5,464 nt of DNA from Clostridiaceae bacterium (GTDB lineage: Bacteria; Bacillota; Clostridia; Saccharofermentanales; UBA5734). Location: positions 1 through 5,464 of the forward strand of contig JAAYBY010000247.1 of assembly GCA_012729935.1 (NCBI GenBank), in the 5' to 3' direction. Of this stretch, positions 5,163-5,464 are shown one piece after another. The position numbers were made by a program, and so were the translations under genes. The notes beneath the pieces were generated by a model that saw only the letters and a program-made list of their open reading frames with translations, made no database searches and had not been told where the DNA came from. How positions within the stretch are numbered: position 1 is the stretch's first letter; each line of letters starts with the position of its first letter.

Positions 5163-5464
5163 TTACCAGACGTAGGCCATGACTTCGCCGCCTACACCTG
5201 CTTCACGTGCCTTTTTATCAGTCATGATTCCCTTTGATGTTGAGATGACCGCTATACCGAGTCCGCCAAGGACCTTTGGCAGTTCATCCTTCGAAGCGTG
5301 AACACGCAGTCCAGGTTTCGAAATGCGCTTAATACCAGAAATGACAGGTTTCTTTGCTGCATATTTCAAGGTAATGCGAATCATGCCTTGTTTATCATCC
5401 GCAATGGATTCGATGCGGTTAATGTAGCCCTCTTCAAGTAAAATCTGGGCAATCGCCAATTTAA
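5163..5464 (-). CDS. rpsH: 30S ribosomal protein S8, 5' end beyond window
   Basis: The C-terminal 99 residues of S8 are present; about 33 N-terminal residues, including the usual DPIADMLTRIRN start, lie beyond position 5464. S8 is a primary binder of the 16S rRNA central domain and in E. coli is also the repressor of the spc operon. The visible part aligns with the family from KLAIAQILLEEGYIN through KQGMIRITLKY, GIKRISKPGLRVHASKDELP and the signature GLGIAVISTSKGIMTDKKAR (with EAG following) to GGEVMAYVW. The ending AYVW is like Bacillus S8. A TTG at 5459-5457 could be read as a start but is an internal leucine codon, since the conserved frame continues upstream through a lysine codon to the window edge. 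The stop TAA is at 5165-5163. Confidence 0.97.
   Translation of the reverse strand, partial: KLAIAQILLEEGYINRIESIADDKQGMIRITLKYAAKKPVISGIKRISKPGLRVHASKDELPKVLGGLGIAVISTSKGIMTDKKAREAGVGGEVMAYVW

Noticed and set aside
5163..5459. A TTG at 5459-5457 as the start of S8
   Set aside because: It is an internal leucine codon; the S8 alignment continues upstream through lysine, and about 33 family residues would be missing.
1..5464. A novel multi-gene or defence-like system
   Set aside because: Every coding region belongs to a known conserved housekeeping family in a standard operon order; nothing in the window indicates cargo, mobile elements or an unknown module.

Overview
This window is a stretch of the bacterial spc ribosomal-protein operon and its downstream extension. 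All real genes lie on the minus strand, so transcription runs from position 5464 towards 1. The order in that direction is: rpsH (S8, 5' end cut off), rplF (L6), rplR (L18), rpsE (S5), rpmD (L30), rplO (L15), secY, adk, map, and the 5' part of a KOW/L14e-like RNA-binding protein gene that leaves the window at position 1. No mobile elements, CRISPR arrays, tRNAs or rRNAs are visible. Coding density is very high, and no gene-free stretch exceeds about 71 bases.

The organism is most likely a Firmicute, probably of the Clostridia type, with roughly balanced base composition. The reasons are that adk and map directly follow secY, that map is followed by a KOW/L14e-like protein, that adenylate kinase carries the four-cysteine zinc LID usual in Gram-positives, that S8 ends in AYVW as in Bacillus, and that most genes have strong AGGAGG-type ribosome binding sites. 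In Escherichia coli, by contrast, adk and map are not placed after secY. This taxonomic guess is inference from family knowledge; no species can be named.

Layout: 5163-5464 rpsH (partial); 5094-5162 a 69-base structured gap; 3454-5093 rplF, rplR, rpsE and rpmD separated by 14-20 bases, each with its own Shine-Dalgarno; 2989-3438 rplO, whose last codons form the secY ribosome binding site; 1682-2986 secY; 1611-1681 a 71-base gap with a strong hairpin and U-rich tail (candidate leaky terminator); 936-1610 adk; 161-943 map, overlapping adk by 8 bases; 1-173 the KOW gene, overlapping map by 13 bases. rpmD and the KOW fragment are short genes that a 60-residue ORF cut-off misses.

Functionally the genes tie ribosome assembly (S8, S5, L6, L18, L30, L15) to protein export (SecY), adenylate energy balance (Adk) and N-terminal methionine removal from new proteins (MetAP). 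I see no undescribed multi-gene system here; the gene content is ordinary housekeeping. The points worth a second look are in the two longer intergenic gaps: the hairpin between secY and adk, which pairs fully only in the sense RNA, and a set of mutually exclusive pairings upstream of rplF, one of which covers part of its ribosome binding site.
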